From Treponema sp. (lineage in GTDB: Bacteria > Spirochaetota > Spirochaetia > Treponematales > Breznakiellaceae), in NCBI GenBank assembly GCA_031258265.1, contig JAIRNB010000272.1, positions 1 through 5,217 on the forward strand: a stretch of 5,217 nt of DNA, read 5' to 3'. The notes under the pieces were generated by a model. The model made no database searches. It was not told the origin of the DNA and saw only the letters and a list, made by a program, of their open reading frames with translations. Shown in pieces: positions 1 through 5,217 of this stretch (position 1 is the first letter of the stretch; each line of letters starts with the position of its first letter). The position numbers and the translations under genes were made by a program.

Positions 1-5
1 CCTCA

Positions 6-22
6 GCCCGCCTGCGGCGGGC
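6..22. repeat. Perfect hairpin, 7-bp stem, 3-nt loop
   Basis: GCCCGCC (6-12) is the exact reverse complement of GGCGGGC (16-22), separated by TGC. Read on the minus strand the loop is GCA, the same loop as in other hairpins of this left end. It lies just left of the tandem repeat and may be the end of a further, diverged unit that starts outside the window: AGCCCGC occurs both here (5-11) and at the end of the first clear unit (148-154). No T-run follows on either strand, so it does not look like an intrinsic terminator. The pairing is certain; the role is unknown. Confidence 0.7.
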
Positions 23-59
23 CTCCGGTATTTCCGCTCTATCCCTCGCGCAGTAAAAG

Positions 60-310
60 CAACCAAAGGTTGTATATTAAACCAATGTGGCTTCGCGTAG
101 CGCCTCCGTATGCCCCCAAGTTGAAAAATGCGCCCCGGCTTTAGCTGAGCCCGCGGCAGGCAAGCGCAGCTTGTTTATTTGACAATGCGGCATGGCTTAG
201 CGCCAATAAAGGCCCCAATTTGGACTAATGCGGCCAAGCTTTAGCTTGGCTAGGGCGCGCAGTGCGCGGAGCAAGCGTAGCTTGTTAATTAACCCAATGC
301 GGAACCGCAT
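60..310. repeat. Imperfect tandem repeat of about 101-111 bp, rich in hairpins
   Basis: Two full units (60-160, 161-271) and the start of a third (272-310) align. Each begins with a 5-bp stem and 3-nt loop: CAACC-AAA-GGTTG (60-72), CAAGC-GCA-GCTTG (161-173), CAAGC-GTA-GCTTG (272-284). An A/T-rich spacer and an AATGYGG box follow (84, 184, 296). In units 1 and 2 a second box AATGCGS comes exactly 43 nt later (127, 227), preceded by a small CAA/TTG palindrome (117-123, 215-223) and followed by an inverted repeat around GCTTTAGC (137-151 and 233-250; the latter is GCCAAGCT-TT-AGCTTGGC). Further stems are CGC-GTA-GCG (94-102), TGGC/GCCA (193-205), CGCGC-AGT-GCGCG (256-268) and ATGCGG-AA-CCGCAT (297-310). 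The stems of units 1 and 2 differ but both pair, which suggests that folding is conserved. I do not recognise the family. Confidence 0.7.
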
Positions 311-393
311 CAGCCCCAGAGGAGCGGGGTATTAGACCCCCCCGAATAAGCAGCCTGAAGGAAAAAAGTGGGGGTGGCGAAGAAGACCACAGG

Positions 394-414
394 GGCAAAC
401 CCGCAGGGTTTGCC
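394..414. repeat. Perfect hairpin, 9-bp stem, GCA loop
   Basis: GGCAAACCC (394-402) pairs exactly with GGGTTTGCC (406-414) around the loop GCA (403-405). The stem is longer than those of the tandem repeat, but the loop is the same as in the 161-173 hairpin. No T-run follows on either strand, so a classical intrinsic terminator is unlikely. It could be a transcript-end stabiliser for the operon to its right, or part of a dispersed repeat family. The structure is certain; the function is not known. Confidence 0.7.
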
Positions 415-472
415 ACGAGGACTTCGGAGCCAGGGGGAGCCGCCCGCCGGAATAATTCGCCGTATTCGTCTT

Positions 473-497
473 GCAGAATGTCCTGCGGACATTCTGC
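473..497. repeat. Perfect hairpin, 11-bp stem, triloop
   Basis: GCAGAATGTCC (473-483) is the exact reverse complement of GGACATTCTGC (487-497), around TGC (GCA on the minus strand). This is the longest uninterrupted stem in the left end. It sits 56 nt past the stop codon of the CydC-like gene, where a 3'-end hairpin of the operon mRNA would be expected. The minus-strand sequence after it (AAGACGAATACGG) has no T-run, so Rho-independent termination is not supported; protection of the RNA 3' end or a protein-binding site are alternatives. Confidence 0.7.
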
Positions 498-552
498 CGT
501 TTGGTTTACCGGCTATAGTGCTCCCCCTCCTTTAGACAATTAGAGACTCCTC

Positions 553-2208
553 TTATCTTCTCCCGCCTATCCGGAGGACCCGGTCGCAATCGGTCAAGGT
601 GGAATTCCTATGGGATATGATGAGGATGGTGGTATCCCCGTATTCTTCCCTGAGGGTCTTCAAAAGCCCTTTTTCATTTAATACATCAAGACTGCTGGTA
701 GGTTCGTCCATCACCAGCATATCGGGGCCGGAAAGCATGGCCCGGGCTATGCCGATCCTCTGCCGTTCACCGCCGGAAATCCGGCCGTTGAGTTCCCCCA
801 TGGGGGTCTCGTAGCCTTCGGGCAGGGTTTCGATAAAATCATGGATATGGGCCCGTTTCGCGGAACGGACAATCTCTTCCATCCCCGCGCCGGGCCTTTC
901 CAGGGCAATGTTGGCGGCAATGGTATCGTTAAAGATAAAGGTTTCCTGTTCCACTAGGGCGATCCGGGAACGCAGACTCTTAAGGGAGATGCGGCCCAGG
1001 GGAATACCGTTGATCCGGATTTCCCCGCCCAGGGGTTCCCAAAAACGGAGCAGCAGGCGGATCACCGTGGATTTTCCTATGCCGCTTTCCCCGGTAATCC
1101 CGATTTTCTCCCCTTTTTTGATCTCAAAACTCAAATTCCTGATGATACTCTCCCCGCCCTTCCGGTAAGCAAAATCTACCTGGTCAAATACCAGGTCCCC
1201 GATCCCCTCAAGTTCAAGGGCGCCGGGGGCTTCGATTATTTCCGGCAGATCATCTTTAACAGCGAAGTACCGTTCCGCCGCGGCGTAGGTTTCCAGCAGA
1301 TTAGAAATGACCGTGGTAAGGGACTGGGTAGACGAAAAAGAGGCGGAAATTACAAATGAAAGGGCGATAATCCCGCCGGGATTCCGGTATCCCCTGATTG
1401 CCAGAAAGGAAGCGATGGCGATTACCAAAATCCGGGCCAGGTATACAAAAAACACCGGGGCGGAGGTAACAAGCTGCCGGTGCAGGGTAAGGGCATGGGC
1501 GGCCCGGTTAATGCCCCGGGTCTTTTCCAGCATGGCGGCCATCCGCTTTTCACCGTAGTTAAAAATCTGTATTTCCCTAAGGGAACTTACGCTTTCCACC
1601 ACAAAGGATTTCAGGTCCCCGATTTTCCGGCGGTAATCCTGCCCCAGGGAACGACCGGTATTGATGGCCACAAGGGGCAGAACAAAGCAGATGATAAGGT
1701 ACACCGGGAGCAGGACGGGAAGAAAAAGGGGATGCACAAAAGCGGCGATACAAAGAGTCGCCAGGGGCAGCAGAATCAGGGTAAACAGGGGGCCGATGGT
1801 ATGGGCAAAGAAGAATTCTATGGTTTCGATGTCCGCCACCGCCACAGAAAGGATATCCCCCTTCCGCCGGTCCAGAAGCCGGGCGGGGGCGAGAATCCGC
1901 AGGGATTCAAAAAAATCGCAGCGCATATCCACCAGAAGCTTATAGGCCGCCACATGGGAAACAAGGCCCTCCAGATAGCGGCAAATCCCGATGCCCGCCG
2001 AAGAAACAAACATGACGATGCCCCATACCCAGGGAGCCGCGGCGGTAATCCCCGCGGCGGAGAGAATCAGCAGGGCCCCGGAACCCATAAGGCTGATATG
2101 GGCAAAATTGCCGAAGATACTCGCCAGGGTAGAGACGGTAAGGGGCCCCTTTTGGGCCCCCGCTATCCCAAAAAGCCGCCGGGAGAGGGTAAAAATACCT
2201 GTCTTCAT
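553..2208 (-). CDS. CydC-like ABC transporter, fused permease/ATP-binding subunit
   Basis: A 551-residue half-transporter of the inner membrane, probably one half of a heterodimer with the gene just upstream. Residues 1-310 form the membrane domain, with about six hydrophobic segments (near 22-52, 58-77, 137-157, 160-183, 249-272 and 278-300). The segment RYLEGLVSHVAAYKLL (77-92) followed by RKGDIL and VADIETI closely resembles the CydC hallmark region after helix 2, recalled rather than searched. The NBD (about 335-551) is complete: Walker A GESGIGKS (373-380), Q-loop Gln421, signature ISGGE (477-481), Walker B MLVMDE with Glu502, D-loop SSLD, switch His533. The protein ends directly after the NBD. 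The ATG overlaps the upstream stop codon as ATGA, and AGGGG lies 8 nt before it, so translation is coupled. E. coli CydDC has been linked to thiol export and to haem transport; the substrate here is unknown. MsbA-like lipid or drug exporters are the alternative. Confidence 0.9.
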   Translation of the reverse strand: MKTGIFTLSRRLFGIAGAQKGPLTVSTLASIFGNFAHISLMGSGALLILSAAGITAAAPWVWGIVMFVSSAGIGICRYLEGLVSHVAAYKLLVDMRCDFFESLRILAPARLLDRRKGDILSVAVADIETIEFFFAHTIGPLFTLILLPLATLCIAAFVHPLFLPVLLPVYLIICFVLPLVAINTGRSLGQDYRRKIGDLKSFVVESVSSLREIQIFNYGEKRMAAMLEKTRGINRAAHALTLHRQLVTSAPVFFVYLARILVIAIASFLAIRGYRNPGGIIALSFVISASFSSTQSLTTVISNLLETYAAAERYFAVKDDLPEIIEAPGALELEGIGDLVFDQVDFAYRKGGESIIRNLSFEIKKGEKIGITGESGIGKSTVIRLLLRFWEPLGGEIRINGIPLGRISLKSLRSRIALVEQETFIFNDTIAANIALERPGAGMEEIVRSAKRAHIHDFIETLPEGYETPMGELNGRISGGERQRIGIARAMLSGPDMLVMDEPTSSLDVLNEKGLLKTLREEYGDTTILIISHRNSTLTDCDRVLRIGGRR

Positions 2209-3977
2209 ACGGCGATCCCCTGGGGTATCCCGGCGCCCCGGAATTCCAGGGCGGCCTGCTCCTGGACCAGGCCATAATAGATTCCCCGGCTGCCCATCAA
2301 TTTTTCATGGTTCCCCGATTCGGCGATTCTCCCCCCGGAAAGCACATAAATTGTATCCGCATTCCTGATGGTCCTGAGGCGGTGGGAGATGATGATAAGG
2401 GTTCTGGTCCGTTCAAGACCGGCGATACATGCCCAAATATCCCGCTCGCTGTCCACGTCTACCCCGGAGCTGGCCTCATCAAAGATGATATAGGGGGCCC
2501 GGCGGAGCAGGACCCGGGCTATGCCCAGTTTTTGCTTTTGGCCCCCGGAGAGCTTTGCCCCGGCGTCCCCCACATCGGTTTCCAGGCCCAGGGGAAGTTT
2601 TTCCAGCCAGTCCCCCAGCCGTACCTGATTGAGGACCTCGATCAGCTCGGCGTCCCCCGCCTGGGGCGCGGCAATCCGCAGGTTTTCCGCCACGGTCCCG
2701 CTGAAGATACCCACCTGCTGGGGGACCATGATGATCTGCTCCCTAAGTTCCTCCGGGCTCCGGGCGGCATAGGGGATTCCCTCCATGTCGATACCGCCGG
2801 CGGAGGGGTCAAAAAAACGGAGGAGAAGGGAAGCGATGGTACTTTTCCCGCTGCCCGAAGGCCCCACCAGGGCGGTTACCCTGTCCTTGGCTATGTCCAT
2901 ATCAAGGTCCCGAATCCCCGCGTCCCTGCCGGGATAGGTATACGAAAGTCCCCGCAACCGGATACCCCGGAAAGAATCCTTCCCCGCGGAAGCCCGGTCA
3001 AAGGGGATGGAAGGCCGTTCCGTGTCGATGTCCAAAATACCAGCGATGGTCTCCGCCGCGGCAATGCCCGTTAACGCCTGGTGGGCGCTGAACATGAGCT
3101 GCCGGACAGAGGCAAAAAATCCGTAACCCAGCATCAGAACCATGATCCCGTTCCCCAGACTTATCGTCCCCCGGGAAAGCTGGGTACAGACAAACACCAC
3201 CGAGATAAAAACCGAAAGGTAGATGAGTCCGTCGGAAAAGAGGAAAGACACAAAGTTGTTTTTTATCACGGCCATGAGATTACGGTTAAAATTTTCCGCC
3301 CGGTCCCGAAGCCGGAGGCTCCGCTTTTCGTCCTGGTTAAACAGCTTAAGGGTAACCAGTCCCAAAAGGCTTTCCAGATAGTAACCGGTTAGTTCCCGGA
3401 AAGCTCCCCATACATCCCCTTTAAGCTCCTTGATTAGCTTCCTGAAAAGGTTGTTGGCGGGGAACAGGACAATGGAAACGATCAACAGAAACACCGCCGC
3501 CGGGAAGGATGCGTCCTTCAGCCTGAAAAAGAGGTAAAGCGGGGCGAAAAAACAGTAAAAGAGGCTGGGCAGGTATTTGCTGTAGTAAACCTGCATGGAT
3601 TCTACCCCGTCTACGGCGGAAGCCACCGCCTGGGACATGCCGATCTTTTCGATGCTGCCCACGTCCAACTGGAGAACCTTGGAAAATATCCGCCGCCGCA
3701 GATCAAGGCGGGCCTTGGCGGTACAACGGTACTCCGCCTCCCCGATAAGGGCCTCCCCCGCAAGAATTAAAAGGGAGGCCAGGAAAGCCTGCCCCAGGGC
3801 CCTGGACAGCATGGCGGCGGTTACCGGAGATTCGGCCATGGAACCTAAAAAATCAGAGAGGGTCTGGGAAAACAGGGCGATTCCCGCCAAGGCCAGCATC
3901 TTAAGGGCCACTATCGTGATGATCCAAAACCAAAGGCCCTTGGCCATTTTCAGCAGGACTTTACTGATGAGCAGCAT
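2205..3977 (-). CDS. CydD-like ABC transporter, fused permease/ATP-binding subunit
   Basis: A 590-residue half-transporter, first gene of a two-gene operon with the CydC-like gene. I chose the ATG at 3977 over the in-frame TTG at 3980 because GGAGG (3987-3983) is 5 nt from the ATG but only 2 nt from the TTG. About six hydrophobic segments lie in residues 15-295 (near 15-37, 62-80, 136-152, 157-175, 243-266 and 273-292). After helix 2 comes VDGVESMQVYYSKYLPS, which resembles the CydD segment with YYARYLPQ in E. coli (recalled, not searched). The NBD is complete: Walker A GPSGSGKS (372-379), Q-loop Gln420, signature LSGGQ (476-480), Walker B YIIFDE with Glu501, switch His532. The D-loop reads SSGVD instead of the usual SLD. 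Both ATP sites of the predicted heterodimer therefore keep catalytic residues. The gene has its own likely promoter region and is separated from the next transporter gene upstream by 274 bp. Substrate unknown; a role in cytochrome bd assembly is possible but nothing in view supports it. Confidence 0.9.
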   Translation of the reverse strand: MLLISKVLLKMAKGLWFWIITIVALKMLALAGIALFSQTLSDFLGSMAESPVTAAMLSRALGQAFLASLLILAGEALIGEAEYRCTAKARLDLRRRIFSKVLQLDVGSIEKIGMSQAVASAVDGVESMQVYYSKYLPSLFYCFFAPLYLFFRLKDASFPAAVFLLIVSIVLFPANNLFRKLIKELKGDVWGAFRELTGYYLESLLGLVTLKLFNQDEKRSLRLRDRAENFNRNLMAVIKNNFVSFLFSDGLIYLSVFISVVFVCTQLSRGTISLGNGIMVLMLGYGFFASVRQLMFSAHQALTGIAAAETIAGILDIDTERPSIPFDRASAGKDSFRGIRLRGLSYTYPGRDAGIRDLDMDIAKDRVTALVGPSGSGKSTIASLLLRFFDPSAGGIDMEGIPYAARSPEELREQIIMVPQQVGIFSGTVAENLRIAAPQAGDAELIEVLNQVRLGDWLEKLPLGLETDVGDAGAKLSGGQKQKLGIARVLLRRAPYIIFDEASSGVDVDSERDIWACIAGLERTRTLIIISHRLRTIRNADTIYVLSGGRIAESGNHEKLMGSRGIYYGLVQEQAALEFRGAGIPQGIAV

Positions 3978-3982
3978 CAACG

Positions 3983-3987
3983 CCTCC
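3983..3987 (-). promoter_or_regulatory. Ribosome binding site of the CydD-like gene
   Basis: GGAGG on the minus strand, inside a G-rich run (GGGGCGGGGAGG), ends 5 nt before an ATG at 3977-3975 and only 2 nt before an in-frame TTG at 3980-3978. The spacing favours the ATG, which removes one residue from the longest possible reading frame. Confidence 0.65.
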
Positions 3988-3994
3988 CCGCCCC

Positions 3995-4005
3995 GTGAAA
4001 TTCAC
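3995..4005. promoter_or_regulatory. Short palindrome in the leader, possible operator
   Basis: GTGAA-A-TTCAC is an 11-bp inverted repeat with a one-base centre. It lies between the predicted promoter at 4019-4046 and the ribosome binding site, around +8 to +18 of a start near 4012. A dimeric repressor could bind there, but a palindrome this short can occur by chance and no regulator gene is in view. Confidence 0.3.
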
Positions 4006-4018
4006 AGCCGGCGTCAGT

Positions 4019-4046
4019 ATTAAAATTTATTAGCGAAGCTTGGCAA
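4019..4046 (-). promoter_or_regulatory. Candidate sigma70-like promoter (proximal) for the cydDC-like operon
   Basis: On the minus strand, TTGCCA (4046-4041; five of six matches to TTGACA) is followed after 16 nt by TTTAAT (4024-4019; five of six matches to TATAAT). The -10 lies in an A/T-rich patch that stands out from the G+C-rich surroundings. A start near 4012 would give a leader of about 35 nt carrying the ribosome binding site. Spacing and matches make this the better of two candidates. Confidence 0.5.
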
Positions 4047-4079
4047 ACCAACCGGGTTCTTGAACAAGTCCATTGTTAG

Positions 4080-4106
4080 GTTATAGTAACACATTAGCCC
4101 GGTCAA
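4080..4106 (-). promoter_or_regulatory. Candidate sigma70-like promoter (distal)
   Basis: On the minus strand, TTGACC (4106-4101) and TATAAC (4085-4080) each match the consensus at five of six positions, but the spacer is only 15 nt. The -35 sits in the palindrome CCGGT-CA-ACCGG (4099-4110) and the -10 in GTTA-TAG-TAAC (4080-4090), so a regulator could act here. The start site would fall near 4073, exactly where an ATG opens a 17-codon frame ending at 4020 (see findings). Confidence 0.35.
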
Positions 4107-4195
4107 CCGGCTTTGAACACATCCCGGCAGGGGAAGGACAGCCGCCGAACCGCGCCAGGGATTGAAGCGGAAATAGGCGAAGCCAAAAGATTGAA

Positions 4196-4223
4196 GCGCT
4201 GGAACGCTTTCGCATTCCAGCGC
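4196..4223 (-). terminator. GAAA-tetraloop hairpin, probable terminator of the rightmost gene
   Basis: On the minus strand a 12-bp stem (one T-G wobble) encloses the loop GAAA, closed by a C-G pair; this is a GNRA tetraloop, a very stable RNA loop class. It starts 28 nt past the stop codon of the gene at 4252-5217. The following sequence, TTCAATCTTTTGG, is moderately T-rich, so intrinsic termination is plausible though not of textbook quality. It separates that gene from the cydDC-like operon. Confidence 0.55.
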
Positions 4224-4227
4224 CCGG

Positions 4228-4246
4228 TTTTTTGCGGAGCAAAAAA
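4228..4246. terminator. A/T-tract hairpin directly after a stop codon
   Basis: TTTTTTGC (4228-4235) pairs with GCAAAAAA (4239-4246) around GGA. It begins 5 nt past the stop codon at 4252-4254. On the minus strand the transcript meets a run of seven T before the loop and six A after it. With the GAAA hairpin that follows, it may form a composite 3' end; on its own it lacks a G+C-rich stem, so it would be a poor terminator. Confidence 0.35.
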
Positions 4247-4251
4247 AGCCC

Positions 4252-5217
4252 TTAACGCGCTGCCGTCCAGCCCAGGCTTTCCTGCTGAATTTTGTAGAGC
4301 CGGGCGAAGAGTCCGCCCCTGGCCAGGAGTTCCTCCGGGGAACCTTCTTCCACAAGCCGCCCCTGGTCCAATACCGCTATCTTGTCCGCCCCCAGGACTG
4401 TCCGCAGCCGGTGGGCGATAACGATAACCGTCCGGTCTTTCACCAGTTCCGATATGGCCTCCTGGATCAGGGTTTCGTTTTCCGGGTCCAGGCTGGCGGT
4501 GGCCTCGTCCAAAAGCACGATGGGGGCGTTTTTGAGAAGCGCCCGGGCGATGGAGATCCGCTGCCTCTCACCGCCGGACAGGGTGGAACCGTTTTCGCCG
4601 ATCACCGTATCGTAGGCCGCCGGCAGCTCCCGGATAAACTCGTCGCAGCGGGCCATCTTCGCCGCGGCGTAGATTTCCTCCTCCCCGGCGCCCTCCCTGC
4701 CGATACGGATGTTGTTCTTCACAGTATCGTTAAAGAGTACCACATCCTGGAACACAAAGCTTATGTACCGCATTAAAGCTTCCGGATCGAGGCCGGAAAT
4801 ATTTTTCCCGCCGATGAGAATCTCCCCTCCCCCGGTATCCCAGAACCGGGCGATAAGCCGGGACAGGGTGCTTTTGCCGCTGCCGGAAGGCCCCGCCAGC
4901 GCGGTAACGCCTCCCTGGGGAATGGCAAGGCTGATGTTTTTGATCACGTCCTCTCCCGCATGATAGGCAAAGCTGACGTTTTTCAATTCGATAGTGTAGT
5001 TGTCAATCAGCGCCTTTTCATCTCCCCCCATCACCGGCTCCCGCCGGACCTGCTGCATCCGTTTGGTGGAAACAAGCATATAGAAAAATTCCGGCAACTG
5101 GGTAAAGATAACGATCAGGGGTGAATAAATTTTCGCGCCGATAAGGATAAACGTGAGGAAGGGAATGACGCCGAGGCTGCCGCCGGTCAAAAGAAAAACC
5201 CCCGTCAGCACCACGAG
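4252..5217 (-). CDS. ABC half-transporter, C-terminal part (5' end outside window)
   Basis: The frame is open through the right edge of the window, so the true start is not visible; the GTG at 5214 lies inside the gene. The 321 visible residues are the last roughly 55% of a protein of usual length near 580. Residues 2-48 hold the final membrane segment(s); the NBD follows from about residue 74 and is complete: Walker A GPSGSGKS (109-116), Q-loop Gln157 in FVFQD, signature LSGGE (214-218), Walker B IVLLDE with Glu238, D-loop SLD, switch His269. The combination FVFQDVVLFNDTV, IGENGSTLSGG and a C-terminal QQESLGW reminds me of the YbtP/YbtQ-IrtA/IrtB-like group of heterodimeric transporters, some of which import iron-siderophores and others of which are exporters. 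That placement is from memory and uncertain. Such proteins often have a partner encoded next door, and it would lie off the window to the right. Two hairpins after the stop separate it from the cydDC-like operon. Confidence 0.85.
   Translation of the reverse strand, partial: LVVLTGVFLLTGGSLGVIPFLTFILIGAKIYSPLIVIFTQLPEFFYMLVSTKRMQQVRREPVMGGDEKALIDNYTIELKNVSFAYHAGEDVIKNISLAIPQGGVTALAGPSGSGKSTLSRLIARFWDTGGGEILIGGKNISGLDPEALMRYISFVFQDVVLFNDTVKNNIRIGREGAGEEEIYAAAKMARCDEFIRELPAAYDTVIGENGSTLSGGERQRISIARALLKNAPIVLLDEATASLDPENETLIQEAISELVKDRTVIVIAHRLRTVLGADKIAVLDQGRLVEEGSPEELLARGGLFARLYKIQQESLGWTAAR

Larger units (their letters stand above)
311..552. other. Non-coding stretch downstream of the operon, no convincing gene
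   Basis: Together with the repeat to its left, this stretch separates the last transporter gene from the window edge. It contains two perfect hairpins (listed separately) and a weaker one, GGGGT-ATTAG-ACCCC (326-340). A minus-strand open frame of 60 codons can be read from an ATG at 492 to a TGA at 310-312. It runs through both perfect hairpins, is rich in Pro, Gly, Arg and Phe, shows no domain I know and has no ribosome binding site next to its ATG. A strong Shine-Dalgarno-like AAGGAGG (532-526, minus) does lie upstream, but at start-codon distance it meets an in-frame ATA (516-514). I therefore do not call a gene. No clear intrinsic terminator follows the stop codon at 553-555; a 4-bp stem there is weak. 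Confidence 0.5.

Noticed and set aside
60..310. CRISPR array
   Set aside because: The repeats are degenerate, the intervening sequence is itself repeated rather than unique, and unit length (101-111 bp) does not fit CRISPR spacing.
60..310. Integron attC array
   Set aside because: No clear GTTRRRY/RYYYAAC core pairs and no cassette genes between units. The nearest match, GTTAATT at 284, breaks the consensus.
60..310. REP/BIME elements of the RAYT type
   Set aside because: GTAG appears, but as loop plus first stem base and not as the tetranucleotide 5' of the hairpin; no RAYT transposase is in view.
1480..2277. Long plus-strand open frame (265 codons) opposite the CydC-like gene
   Set aside because: It lies antisense to a gene with intact ABC motifs, has low-complexity Gly/Lys/Gln-rich content and no recognisable domain; it is a by-product of G+C-rich codon use.
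2307..3074. Plus-strand open frame (255 codons) opposite the CydD-like gene
   Set aside because: Antisense to a well-supported NBD, rich in Pro and Gly, with no domain; the minus-strand reading explains the sequence.
4020..4355. Minus-strand 111-codon frame bridging the end of the rightmost gene and the intergenic stretch
   Set aside because: It overlaps the C-terminus of the ABC gene in another frame and runs through both terminator-like hairpins. Only its last 17 to 24 codons fall in leader sequence, noted separately.
5212..5214. GTG as the start codon of the rightmost gene
   Set aside because: The frame stays open to the window edge, and a start here would leave out most of the membrane domain that this family needs.

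Overview
The window holds three ABC-transporter genes, all on the minus strand, and a non-coding left end packed with short inverted repeats. The DNA is visibly G+C-rich and clearly bacterial (Shine-Dalgarno sites, a translationally coupled gene pair, fused permease-ATPase half-transporters). From memory of protein style, a spirochaete such as a gut treponeme would fit, but no marker gene is present and this is a weak guess.

Read in the direction of transcription (right to left), the window opens inside an ABC half-transporter gene (4252-5217; 5' end missing). It contributes the last membrane helix or so and a complete nucleotide-binding domain (NBD) with every ATPase motif. After its stop codon lie two hairpins, one a 12-bp stem with a GAAA loop, that probably end this transcript. 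A 271-bp intergenic stretch follows, with two sigma70-like promoter candidates, several short palindromes and a good ribosome binding site. Next is a two-gene operon whose reading frames overlap by four bases (ATGA at 2208-2205): a CydD-like half-transporter (2205-3977) and a CydC-like half-transporter (553-2208). Gene order and sequence landmarks match the heterodimeric CydDC family. Each subunit has six probable membrane helices and a complete NBD, so the two products probably form one inner-membrane transporter. The substrate cannot be read from the sequence, and no cytochrome bd gene is visible.

Downstream of the operon (1-552) I see no convincing gene. Positions 60-310 hold an imperfect tandem repeat with a period of about 101-111 bp. 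It is built from half-units: a short CAA...TTG palindrome followed by AATGYGS (mostly AATGCGG), with an exact 43-nt step between the two AATG boxes inside each unit. Some stems differ in sequence but keep base pairing. Two longer perfect hairpins (394-414, 473-497) follow. Many of these hairpins have GNA triloops (GCA, GTA, GAA), a loop class known to make unusually stable DNA minihairpins. This hairpin-rich repeat is the least explained part of the window; the transporter genes are family-typical.
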